A DNA stretch of 64,000 nucleotides from Azolla caroliniana (Eukaryota; Polypodiophyta): the NCBI GenBank assembly GCA_043228905.1, contig JBHGNT010000003.1, positions 7,812,001-7,876,000 on the forward strand, read 5' to 3'. The stretch's first letter is position 1, and every line of letters starts with the position of its first letter. Shown here piece by piece: positions 41,101-49,532 of the stretch. The position numbers and the translations under genes are program-made. Below the pieces are notes generated by a model. That model saw only the letters and a program-made list of their open reading frames with translations, was not told the origin of the DNA and ran no database searches.

Positions 41101-42244
41101 CCTCCGGAACGTGTCGGACATCCTTCAGCATCATTTTGCATCCGGTCGGGGTTGTCAACCACACGTCTCCTATGCCGGCAATCCGGCACGTACCTTCATT
41201 TCCCATCCGAACACAGCCGTGCTCACCGGCTGTGTAGGATGAGAAGTATTTCTTCTCCGGGGTCAGGTGGAACGACGCTCCGGAATCGACCACCCAGGTC
41301 ATCTCTTCACCGGCAAGGTTCAGCTCCCTCTCTTCGGTAATGAGCATTATCTCTTCTTCACTTGCCGCGAGTGCCGTCGTTCCTTTCCGGTCCTGCCCTC
41401 GCCGATCCGGACCTCTCCGGTCCGTGGCTCCCCGGTATGCACCGTTTCTCTCCGGTGACTTCTTCGAATCGGTGTCGTCGGCTCCGTTGTCCTTTCGGTA
41501 ATGCCGACAATTCTTCCGGAAGTGCCCCGGCTTCCCACAGTGGAAGCAGGTGGGTCTTCCTCTTGACTGCGACCGGGTCCCCGACTTCTCCCGTCTTTGC
41601 GGACTCCGGTTCCAGTGTCTTCCCCGTTCCGATTCGGTAAGCAGCGCCTTCGAGTCGGAGGCCGGTTCTTTATCTCTCCGACGCGCTTCTTCGTTCAAAA
41701 TACTTGTCTTTACCGTTTGTAGAGACAAGTTATCTTCGGTGCAGGAGGTGCTGAGAGTCACCACCAAGTTCTCCCAGCTTTCCGGCAATGTACACATCAG
41801 AATGATGGCTTGCATTGCATCCTCCAGCGGGAACTTGATCGCCGCAAGCTGGTTCACGAATCCCATGAACGTGCTTACGTGTTCCACCATACTCTCGTCG
41901 TCCCGGTACTTGAGGTTCACTATCTTCCTCATCAGGGAGGTCCGATTCAACGCATTCTTCCTCTTGTAGAGGCCCGACAGCTTCCGCCACATCTCATATG
42001 CGTTGGTGTCGTTCGCCACATGTTGTAGAACGCTCACGTCTACGTATTGCCGAATGGTTGCAACGGCTTTCCGGTTCAGAAGCCTCCATTCCGACTCAAG
42101 TACTCCCTTCGGTATTTCCGACCTGTCAATCGGTTCGTACAGGTCCCGAACAATCAGAAGATCCTCCATCTTGATCTTCCAGTCGGCGTAATTCTGCGCA
42201 TTCAGCACCATCATCCCCGGCTGCCCGCTGCCGCCGCCTTCCAT
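38171..42244 (-). CDS. Copia gag-pol polyprotein of J, 1357 aa, intact
   Basis: Starts at ATG 42242-42244, about 16 bases after the PBS. Domains by residue: Gag 1-230; CCHC knuckle 233-246 (CFHCGKPGHFRKNC); aspartic protease DSGAS at 320-324; integrase with HHCC region (LWHKRLCHMS, CTDCLAGKQ) and D-D-E residues (HTDVC, RADNGGEY, LAERMN) about 470-690; reverse transcriptase about 880-1120 (KARIVVKGF, YGLKQAPRQWY, LLYVDDMLIV); RNase H about 1200-1340 (SDMSADADTSRS, TTEAEYMAA, YCDSQSA). All catalytic residues I can check are present. In function it packages, reverse-transcribes and integrates its own RNA. Similarity to TNT1 motifs (FLHGDLEEEIYM) points to the Tork lineage; the exact clade is an inference. 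Inserted antisense to nothing but inside dead element H. Confidence 0.95.
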   Translation of the reverse strand: MEGGGSGQPGMMVLNAQNYADWKIKMEDLLIVRDLYEPIDRSEIPKGVLESEWRLLNRKAVATIRQYVDVSVLQHVANDTNAYEMWRKLSGLYKRKNALNRTSLMRKIVNLKYRDDESMVEHVSTFMGFVNQLAAIKFPLEDAMQAIILMCTLPESWENLVVTLSTSCTEDNLSLQTVKTSILNEEARRRDKEPASDSKALLTESERGRHWNRSPQRREKSGTRSQSRGRPTCFHCGKPGHFRKNCRHYRKDNGADDTDSKKSPERNGAYRGATDRRGPDRRGQDRKGTTALAASEEEIMLITEERELNLAGEEMTWVVDSGASFHLTPEKKYFSSYTAGEHGCVRMGNEGTCRIAGIGDVWLTTPTGCKMMLKDVRHVPEVRLNLISAGRLDDEGYTGSIRNGVMKFSKGSLIVARARKVNTLYLMNAWLCPEELNVAADTAGELWHKRLCHMSEKGMKRLAEDNLIPVKHVHLEKCTDCLAGKQNRTSFHSRPPTRRSAPLELVHTDVCQVETKSHGGAQYFVTFIDDHSRKLWTAPLKTKDQVLSVFKELHARVERESGKKLKAIRADNGGEYRGQFAEYCRSKGIRLEFTVPKTPELNGLAERMNRTIMERVRSMLAHAELPKGFWAEAMSTATYVINRSPSVPLDGDTPQRVWTGREVSYRHLKVFGCLAYVHVAKDRRGKLDPKTRPCIFLGYGDDEFGYRVWDPVDKKIFWSHDIIFMENKTLADWESEKKMKSSKSTGEDQLYEEQSRPARDRLALEDPAEDGEETEPTEEDETDTGTGPDPEMDSDEEETEEPVTEAPERRYPLRERRAPRRFPEPEHVLLTDEGEPESFEEAKHDTQSRRWLSAMQDEMDSLHENHTYELVELPKGKRALRNKWVFKLKPGDAGNPPRYKARIVVKGFQQKKGVDFDEIFAPVVKMTSIRTVLSIAASMDLEVEQMDVKTAFLHGDLEEEIYMQQPEGFEKKGKEHLVCRLKKSLYGLKQAPRQWYRKFDSFMTDEGYLKTQSDHCVFVKKFEGGDFLILLLYVDDMLIVGRDQVKIRMLKKALHRTFSMKDLGPARQILGMHIIRDRSKKQLWLSQEKYVTKVLKRFNMSEARPVGSTLPANCKLSSKQSPKTKAEKEDMMKVPYASAVGSLMYAMVCTRPDIGYAVGVVSRYMSNPGKEHWNAAKWILRYLKGTANVCLRFGSGKPELDGFTDSDMSADADTSRSTSGYVMTYAGGAVSWQSRLQKTVALSTTEAEYMAAVEAGKEIIWMKDFIRELGIRQEEYRLYCDSQSAIHLAKNAAYHSRTKHIQRRYHWIRERIEDKEFVLTKVHTDENGSDMLTKVLTPDKLEACRKRIGLERHPMPK

Positions 42245-42259
42245 TTTCTGCAGCAGTTC

Positions 42260-42271
42260 GCTCTGATACCA
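42260..42271 (-). promoter_or_regulatory. Primer-binding site of J
   Basis: GCTCTGATACCA on the plus strand, i.e. TGGTATCAGAGC in the element sense, three bases from the 5' LTR. Initiator tRNA-Met type. Confidence 0.92.
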
Positions 42272-42274
42272 AAT

Positions 42275-42878
42275 TGATGGAAATTAATCGACACTTTCCA
42301 AACTTCACCTCTCGGCCACAACCAAGGAAACACACGAATCGTTGTTGCAGAAAATGGGAAATGCGAAAAATAGAGTGGACACACGATTTAACGTGGAAAA
42401 CCCTGTACGGGAAAAAAACCACGGGAGTACAAGACTCCAAACCAAAACTATGCACAGAGAAATATACAATGGCGAGCTGCAAGGCGACGACCTTGAGCTC
42501 GTTGTCCTCGCCACAGGCGGCGGAATTACACAGAGGCGTCGACCTCTTCCTCTCTCACGCTCTATCTCTCTCACGGCTGCTCTCTCTTCACTCCTCTTGA
42601 GTGGAAAAACAGAAAAATAAGAAGCAACATTAAAACTGTTTGCCCTAAGTCATATTTATACACATATGACTTTGGGGCTATTTACAACTATAGCCTCAAG
42701 GGCCCTTAGCAAACATATTCACGGATATGTCCCCGCATCCGGATCTCTCTCCGGGTACATTCGTCATCCGGCTCCGAAGCCGGGGTCTTCATCATCCGGT
42801 TCCGAAACCGAAACCGGGCTCGTCGGCATTCATCTCCGACATCCGACCATCCCATCCGAAGGGACCGTAATCCCAACA
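42275..42878 (-). repeat. 5' LTR of J (604 bp)
   Basis: Same sequence as the 3' LTR except two sites seen (GCGAAAAA versus GCAAAAAA; CTCGTTGTCC versus CTCGCTGTCC). TATA inverted repeat at 42647-42672. Confidence 0.95.
42647..42672 (-). promoter_or_regulatory. TATA box inside an inverted repeat (J 5' LTR)
   Basis: Promoter copy of the 9-bp-arm inverted repeat with TATAA in its loop on the element strand. Confidence 0.8.
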
Positions 42879-43459
42879 TACTTGCACCATCTCGTCTTCG
42901 TGAATGTTGACGTTGATGGAGCCAAGCGAGTCGCAAATGCTCTTGATCTTGGCGGTGTAGTCCGTCACGGACATTTCTTTTTGTCGTATGTTGTTCAACT
43001 CTTGCCAGAGTTGAAGCTTGCGCGCGGATGTGTCTGCGGAGAAAATCTTCTTGAGATTTTCCCACACCTCTTTGGGCGTCTTGGCGTCACGAATGTGGCT
43101 AAGCATGTGGTCATTTACACATGTTGCCAAGCAATACATTACCCGACTCGCGCCTTGCTCCCACGTTGGGTAGTTAGCGTGTGTGGTTTTGGGTTTGTTT
43201 TCTTGTGCGTCGTTGATGTAGCTCCAATAGTTGCTTCGGTCTAGCTTTTCGCTAGGGAGTGAGCTTCCCATTTGTGTGTTCATGTTGATTGTTGTGTCTT
43301 CCATTTTGTTTTTCTTCTCTTGGTCGCGTACACGTCCTTCGTAGCGGCACTACGATAGCGGATAGCAAATAGCCGGGATTTGTCATTGGTGTCTCGAACA
43401 CACAATCACGAATAAGCGGTGGGCTTAGTGGATTTCCTAAACCACGCGCTCTGATACCA

Positions 43460-43562
43460 TGTTAAGTAATTAGGTAATTAATTAGGGTTAATTAGAGACT
43501 AATTATATGGTTACATTAAGCAGCAGAAGATTAGTATGATATGCACGTGAGAGTGTGTGAGA

Positions 43563-43612
<50 letters not shown>

Positions 43613-43930
43613 GTTACACTTATGAACACGAAGATAAATGGGGGATGATTGACTATATTGAAAAGTGTCATCAACATACAAAAATACCCACAATGAGGTA
43701 TATATACAACCCATGTGCAAAGGTGCACATGTGTGGCTAGAACATAGGTACTTATGTGTAAGTCCTACATTAAATGTACTAAGGAGTGGAGGATCTAGAA
43801 TATCCCACTTAAGTACAAGGTCCTATTTAAAGGCTTAAGGTCAACACATTAACTAGATTCGATCTACGTAACTACTAAGTTACATGTGTTGACTAACTAG
43901 ATTAAACTAGTTGAGCTTGATATCTCAACA
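43460..43930 (-). repeat. 5' LTR of H (471 bp)
   Basis: TGTTAAGTAATTAGG to ATCTCAACA with a longer (GA)n run (about 43,566-43,608) than the 3' LTR. The PBS lies directly outside it at 43448-43459. Confidence 0.92.
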
Positions 43931-43935
43931 GTAGG

Positions 43936-46369
43936 CTTTCGGCAGAAATTATGTAGCCCAAAAACTTTAGTTGGGTGCTATCCCATCTGCATTTTTTCCA
44001 TTGTAAGTTCATATTGTGTTGTTGTATTCGTTGTAGAACTGCTTGTAATACCTAAATATGTTGTGGCCATGTGGAAGTATGAATTAGAATGTCATCCAGG
44101 TATACGAGCACTGTACCGTCAGCGATAAGGTCTGCGAATATTGAATTTGCCATCCGTTGAAATGTGTTGCTTGCATCAGACAAGCCAAATGGCATCCTAT
44201 TGAATTGGAATAGGCCTCTTCGTGTTCTGAAAATTGTCTTATGTGCATCTCTTGGGTCCATTGGAATCCGTCAATATCTGACCGCAAGATCGATAGAGGT
44301 GAAGTACCTCGACCATCCCAACTGGTACAAGAGATCATCTATTCATGGAAGAGGGTAAAGGTCATGGATGGTGACTTGATTGAGCTTGCGAAAGTCAACA
44401 TAAAATCGGTATGTGCCATCATCTTTTCTGACCATGTGTGGCTCTGATACCCAATCAATATGTGAGGGTGAGATGATCCCCGTTTGAAGCATCTCATTCA
44501 CTGCTTCGTCAATGCGTGCATGATCTAAAGGAGAACAACGTCTTGTTGTTGTCCGGACAGGTGTTGCGTTGCCTGTGTTGATGACATGTTGGACCGGGAG
44601 TGAGACTATAGTGGGCTTGTCAGATGAGTGGACTAGCTCGGGGTATTGAGCTAAAACCTTGTAGACATCGTTTAGGCGAACCTCCTTGCTTAATGTTACC
44701 TGTGCATTGCTGATTTGTTGGTTGTAGTTGCTTGTGAACAGGGGAACTGACCTTGCTTCTGGTAATGTGAGGTGACACGTATGGAAATCTACTTGGACTT
44801 TGCTCTTGATGAACCAATCACATCCGAGTGTGAGTGGGAACAATTGACGTGGAAGTACGTAAAAGGTGTGCGTGATTGTGGTGGGGCTCAACTTGAGTGT
44901 GCAGACAGTTGTAGTGTTGGACTTATATAGGCATTGGTGATCATTGAACAACACCTTGATCGGGGGGCTTTAGAGGTTGAAAGATTGAGGCGATCGACCA
45001 AATCTTGGTTGATGGAAGATATGCTACTACCAGAATCGAAGAGGACTTCATCTGGGCTATTGAGGATTGTGGCCATGGCCGTGCACACGAGAGAACTTGA
45101 GGATGTGGATGCTTGTATGTGCGGGGGTTGTGCTCCCTTCAACACCCTGCGACTCAATTTTCCGACAGGTCGGCCCGGTAATTGTTGTCAGCCAACTGTA
45201 CTTGCACATTTTGCTTTTGTGTTTGGTTGTTCCATTTCCAACCATGTTTCTTCACGTGCCCATAGTGTTTGCAAAAAAAACACTTAGGTCTTCCTTGTGC
45301 ATCACATGTTGGCAGGTTCCTTCTTGCTTGTAGTTGAGCGTTCTGGATATCAATTTCCATTGGCGTGGCGTTTGCTATTGTATTGCTTCTCAGAATTGAC
45401 ATTGGATGACCAACTCATTTGGAGTTCTGTTTGTGTTGTTGCTTCAATGCGTTGCGCAATGAGGATGGCTTCCTGAAATGTTTTGGGGCCTTGGCCGCGC
45501 ACTCAACGATATGTATCTGGGCGTAGTCGTGGCCATAAGAAGAATAGCTTCATCGATAATGGCATTGTTGGATTTGTGCAAGTAAGTAATTGTTGTAATT
45601 GGATTGCAAATTGTGCTACTGGCTCATGTTGTTTTTTGTTTGATTGTCTCTAGTTGCTGGAGAGCTGTCTGAGATGAGTCCTGGTGAGCAAAATTCCCGA
45701 TCATGAGGGATTTAAGTATCGACCAATTGTTCTTGAATTCCTTTGTTTGTTGTATGAACCATGTTGTCGCGATGCCCTCCAATAAAATTCGCATCTCCAG
45801 TGCTTTCCGTGTTTTGGGCCACTGATGATAGCTTGCCACCATTTCAAAATGATCGAGCCAAGAAAGGATGTCCTCAAACGGTAGACCAGAGAAGGATTTA
45901 GGTCGTACTCGTGGATCTGGGCGATTAGCATGCCTATTCGTCTACGAAGAGAAAAAAAATAACATGGCTTGATTAGTCAAATTTGATTGTATTGCGATGT
46001 TAGATACCGCTTGTATTAGTTGATCCATCTGGAAAGTTTGACGGTTTTCTTGGTGTTGTTGCAGACATTCTGGATTAATGTCGGTGCATTCTGTTGCATC
46101 GTTGTTATGTTATGGAGATGCCATACGATGTATGTTGGTTTCGACTTGTTGTTCTTGTGTCTTGTTTTGTTGGGGTAGCGTTGCGGCTTCTTCTTCTTGA
46201 TGTGGTGGTGTCTGATCTGTTGGAGTAGTGTCCTGTTTTGTTTCAGCTCTTTTTTGATTTTTTGTTTCAACTCTTTCTTGATTTTTTGTTTAAGCTCTTT
46301 CTTGATTTTTTGTTTCAGCTCTTTCTTGATTTGGTGTCTTGAGTGTTGCATGTCTTCTCCACCAAAGTG
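43936..46369 (-). pseudogene. G1 gag, protease and RT (5' part), decayed
   Basis: From 46369 downwards: gag N-terminus with a lysine-rich repeat (IKKELKQK four times), gag core (about 45,930-45,620, FEMVASYHQW, LQQLETIKQK), a zinc knuckle with its last Cys lost (CFFCKHYGHVKKHGW), protease (VLFDSGSSISSINQ), pre-RT (TLGCDWFIKSKVQVDFH), RT (VDFRKLNQVTIHDLYPLP, GLFQFNRMPFGLSDASNTFQ, LVYLDDILIH) to LKFLGYIISAE at about 43,950, where H begins. Stops and frameshifts occur throughout. Confidence 0.82.
46241..46333 (-). repeat. 24-bp coding tandem repeat in G1 gag
   Basis: Four near-identical 24-bp units (plus strand TTTCAGCTCTTTCTTGATTT-like) encode IKKELKQK repeated in frame on the minus strand, a charged helical repeat near the gag N-terminus. 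Confidence 0.8.
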
Positions 46370-46611
46370 TGAAAATGACTCCAAACTCTTTTCCTCTTTT
46401 CCATTCCATCTAAATCCTTTTATACAGTTTGGTATTACATTTCAAGATACATTCGGTTATCTTGGGACACTTCTAGTTACTTACCTCTAACTAACCTTTT
46501 ACTAACTATGGTGTAACTAACTAAACCAGGGTCTAACTCCCCTAACCCTGGTTATAGCTACTTGGGTTAGGTGAGGGGTTTTGGCCTATGGTTTTACCAC
46601 GCGATTCCACA
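46370..46611 (-). repeat. 5' LTR of G1 (242 bp)
   Basis: Reads TGTGGAATCGCG at its start on the minus strand. Matches 20271-20513 with about 14 substitutions and one indel. Directly followed inside by ACTTTGGTGGAGAAG as possible primer-binding region. Confidence 0.8.
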
Positions 46612-49532
46612 ATATGTTTTAGAATACTTAGGAGTATTCTACGATTTAGCATTGCCATTTTATAAATTTTCACGTATTCCATGAATTTAACAAGTATTTA
46701 ACATTTCAAAAAGGGTTTCATAAATTTACAATTTTAAAAATTGATTTATTCTGAAGAAAACTTCAATTTTTAAGAAGTATTTAACAATAAATTACGTATT
46801 TAAACTTTAACGTGTCCTACCTGTATTCTAAGTATTTGAAAAACAAAAGGTAGAATATCTTTCGAATACATAGTTAGCATACGTATTCTGCGCGTATGGT
46901 ATGCTAAGTATTCTATAGCAATGGTAAACTTCTTTTGTCTTTTGCTTTTTGCCTTTTGCCCTTTGCTCTTTGCCCTTTGCTTTTCGTTCTTTGCCCTTTG
47001 CTCTTTTGCTCTTTGTTTTCTATTTATTATGCTTTTTGCCTTCCGCTTTCCTTCTTAAGTGTATTGTAGTGCAGCTCACCCCCTGCTTGCCATGGTACAA
47101 GGACAACACTCATGTCCTTCTTGCTTTCCTCCCTCACCTCTCTATCCCCCCCCCCCCCCCCCCTCGTTCAAGACGATTCAATGCTTTCTTATAACCATTG
47201 CCATGTAGTGATAAGTCATGTTTTTTCCTTTAGCTTCTTTTGTATTTTGTCGGTAGAATCCATTTAAGAGGGGGCCTTACCAATGTCCTTCGGTACATTC
47301 ATGTATTATTTTATTGAAAACATGGGAAAATGTTGTGGTCCACCTTGCTTTAGAAAGAAGGAACATTATATCTTTACTTTATGTGCTATGGTATCCTCCA
47401 AAATATGTTAGGCCTAACAATGTTAATGGAGAGATGGGATTTGTGTTAGGCCTAACAATGTCAATGGAGACATAAATGTTTTAAAAAATGAATGGAATGA
47501 TCATTACTATCTTTGTGATGCCTCTAGAGAGAATTGATCATCTTCAATATGGGATTGACAAAAGAAAACATGTTCCTTACAAAAAGGACCAAGCGCGTTC
47601 TTCATCTTTAAAATACTAAATGTTTAAAATCCCAATAGAGGTAATGCAAACAGATTTATTTTTCTTTGGTTTTCAATAAGACTTGTCCAAGCACTACTAC
47701 GACAAAACATATGAGATTTTCTTTCTATTTCTGACTTGTGTTGTGCTCGTGCATTGCAAATGAAAATGTTACACCTTCAATGTCATGCACAACATAATTA
47801 ATATGATGAAGTTTGACTCATAATGAAAGTTGAGTTGTAACCACTAACAATAATGCATGTTGAGCCATGCAATTAGCATCCAAATATAGTCATCACCAAC
47901 ATGGATAGTGCTTGCCAAACTACCATGTTTCATTTTGAAAACTTCGGATTCCCAAACATCTAGTTATGACTACCAAAAACAACCTCATGCATACCTTTTC
48001 TCTACCAATCTCTTAGAGATAGCAAAATGGTGTAGTACACGTAAATATATATTTGAAAACCATTCAACGATGTTAATGAAATTTTTGGTACACAAACATA
48101 ACATTGCATGGTAAAGTGGAATGCCAAGCCATTTGCCTACGGATGTGGCTTAAGTCTAAAATGATGAGCCAAATTATATAAATTATTATTATTATTTTGA
48201 CTTTCTTATCACCACATTAACAAACTTTTCACGAAACATGTTTTCAAACGATCCAGGGGTTGTTAATGATAACATAAAACATGATAAATATAGATGATCC
48301 CTCAAAAGGTGCCACAAATGCAACAATGTATGCATGCATGGATGAATGTATGTATGTATGTATGTATGTATGTATGTATGTATGTATGTATGGATAGATG
48401 GATGGATGGATGGATGTATGAATGATATATAGATACACACATGTTATTAGTCATTCATAAGGGAATCTATTGAATACCTTACAAAAATGCACGTGCTATA
48501 TAACAAACCCAAGATATTAAACAAAGAGAAAAAAATAGGCATTTTGGCAATGACAGCATATTTCAGTAGGGCACATACAAAAAAGCATCATCCATCAATT
48601 AGTTAAGGTTGTGATGCCACCTTCAATCATTTTTCAAGGATGCCACAGAATACTTTAACATCTTTGTTAACCATGTACAATATGCTCTTTTTTACACTTC
48701 AACCATGGCAGGGTGCATAATGATGAGCTAGCTATTCATGAATGCATGATGTATAGTGCATAATGAATGATGACAACGACAATGATTTGATGATGGGTTT
48801 GCACTTTTAAATTTAACATATGAAATTTCCAACTATTAATCACCTTATGGTTTGATGATACTTCAACAAAGGAGCTCAAAATAATGCTCAGTCTGAGTAG
48901 AACTCTTTCCTTTGTCTTAATTGTTTTTTGGGCATTTTACTTCCCCCTCAAGCAAAATCAATAGAATTTAAATGTGGAAAGATACAGAAGAAAAATGAGC
49001 CTTTTTGTGTGTTCAAAAGCTAGGGAAACACAAAAAGCAGCAATCATCATGTTTTATTCTATAGGGATTGGGCTAAGAAAAATCCCAATATGTGCATATA
49101 TAAGTAGCCCAAAATATAAAAGAAGACACTCATACATAGTGCTCTCTCTCTGTCTCTTGGAAGTCATCTATATTGTACATATATAATTATGATGCTCCTT
49201 ACATTACTACACAACATATATAGAAAAAAGGCTTGCTTACTTTTTACTCCATTACTTCTGAAATGGCATTGCATTGCAGCATCTTCAATCTTTCCTTGTT
49301 CGTTCTAGGCTTTTCAGGTTTAAGGGCCACGGTGTTTCGGGTTCAAGTCCGTGTGCTTTCAGGGTTTAGGGGTGAAGGTTTATTTAGGGTTTTAAGATTG
49401 ACAAAGGGTTCCTGAAGGGGTTTCAGGGTTTTTTTTTTAGATTCTTGAAGCAATCAATCAAAATCAAGAGTCGCATTCAGGAAGCCTTGTGAAGTAAGCA
49501 TATGAAGATGAGATTGAGCTATGATAATCACA
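46612..49532. other. Intergenic region with simple-sequence tracts
   Basis: AT-rich start, then a TTTGCTCTTTGCC-type tract (46,926-47,050) like that at 19.4-20.2 kb, a run of about 20 C (47,143-47,163), and (TGTA)n/(TGGA)n at about 48,340-48,420. No gene recognised. The last few hundred bases before 49,533 should contain the 3' UTR of the O-fucosyltransferase-like gene. Confidence 0.5.

Larger units (their letters stand above)
37557..42878 (-). mobile_element. Copia retrotransposon J (same family as A), structurally intact
   Basis: 5,322 bp inserted in the gag of H with duplication TACTT (37552-37556 and 42879-42883). LTRs are 604 bp each and differ at two sites by my reading, both C/T or G/A at CpG. 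PBS, polypurine tract (AAGGGGGAGTT on the minus strand, just inside the 3' LTR) and a single uninterrupted polyprotein are present. By structure it could be autonomous and is among the youngest insertions here. Confidence 0.95.
35315..43304 (-). pseudogene. H gag, protease and integrase; RT missing; split by J
   Basis: Gag starts at 43304 (MEDTTINMNTQMGSSLPSEK) and runs to 42879. Element J follows, then gag resumes at 37551. Stop TGA lies at about 37,523. The open frame 37503-36316 has a CCHC knuckle (CNYCGKIGHCKEEC), protease (FVDSGASHHMTS), and integrase zinc region and core (LWHKRTGH, CEACQLDKQH, IHSDVWGP). TAG follows near 36,317, then the integrase end (RSDGGKEYFS, GVAERKNRQILE, 36306-35668). 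Further frameshifts lead to a low-identity pre-RT tail at about 35,590-35,315. No RT or RNase H motif (YVDD, DSQSA) occurs anywhere in H. Confidence 0.85.
28808..43930 (-). mobile_element. Copia-type element H, RT-less and chimeric, host of K and J
   Basis: LTRs 28808-29254 (3') and 43460-43930 (5'), TG...CA ends, duplication GTAGG (28803-28807 and 43931-43935). PBS TGGTATCAGAGC on the minus strand (43459-43448) and polypurine run GAGGGGGCG next to the 3' LTR. LTRs differ at five sites plus a (GA)n length change. Own internal sequence encodes gag, protease and integrase, but RT and RNase H are absent. In their place is a Gypsy-like fragment. J splits gag; K splits the Gypsy-like fragment. Confidence 0.88.
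20271..46611 (-). mobile_element. Old Gypsy element G1, host of a multi-layer insertion nest
   Basis: Own sequence is about 5.1 kb in three blocks: 20271-22967, 28726-28807 and 43936-46611. LTRs are 20271-20513 and 46370-46611, differing at about 14 of 242 sites, the highest divergence among paired LTRs here. Flanks share AATAT/ATAT (20266-20270 and about 46611-46615). F (duplication ATGCC) and H (duplication GTAGG) interrupt RT and the RT-RNase H linker. Removing both restores a continuous Gypsy RT reading (LKFLGYIISAE, MDPKKTEA, LQRFLGMA, LRKGSKFEW). No chromodomain was seen. Confidence 0.88.

Noticed and set aside
48192-48440. Frame encoding a repeating IHTYIHT peptide
   Set aside because: Shadow of the (TGTA)n and (TGGA)n microsatellite at about 48,340-48,420.
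49310-49440. TTTAGGG-like telomere motifs (CAGGGTTTAGGGG, ATTTAGGGTTTT)
   Set aside because: Only two or three imperfect, unspaced copies. Too few for an interstitial telomere array.
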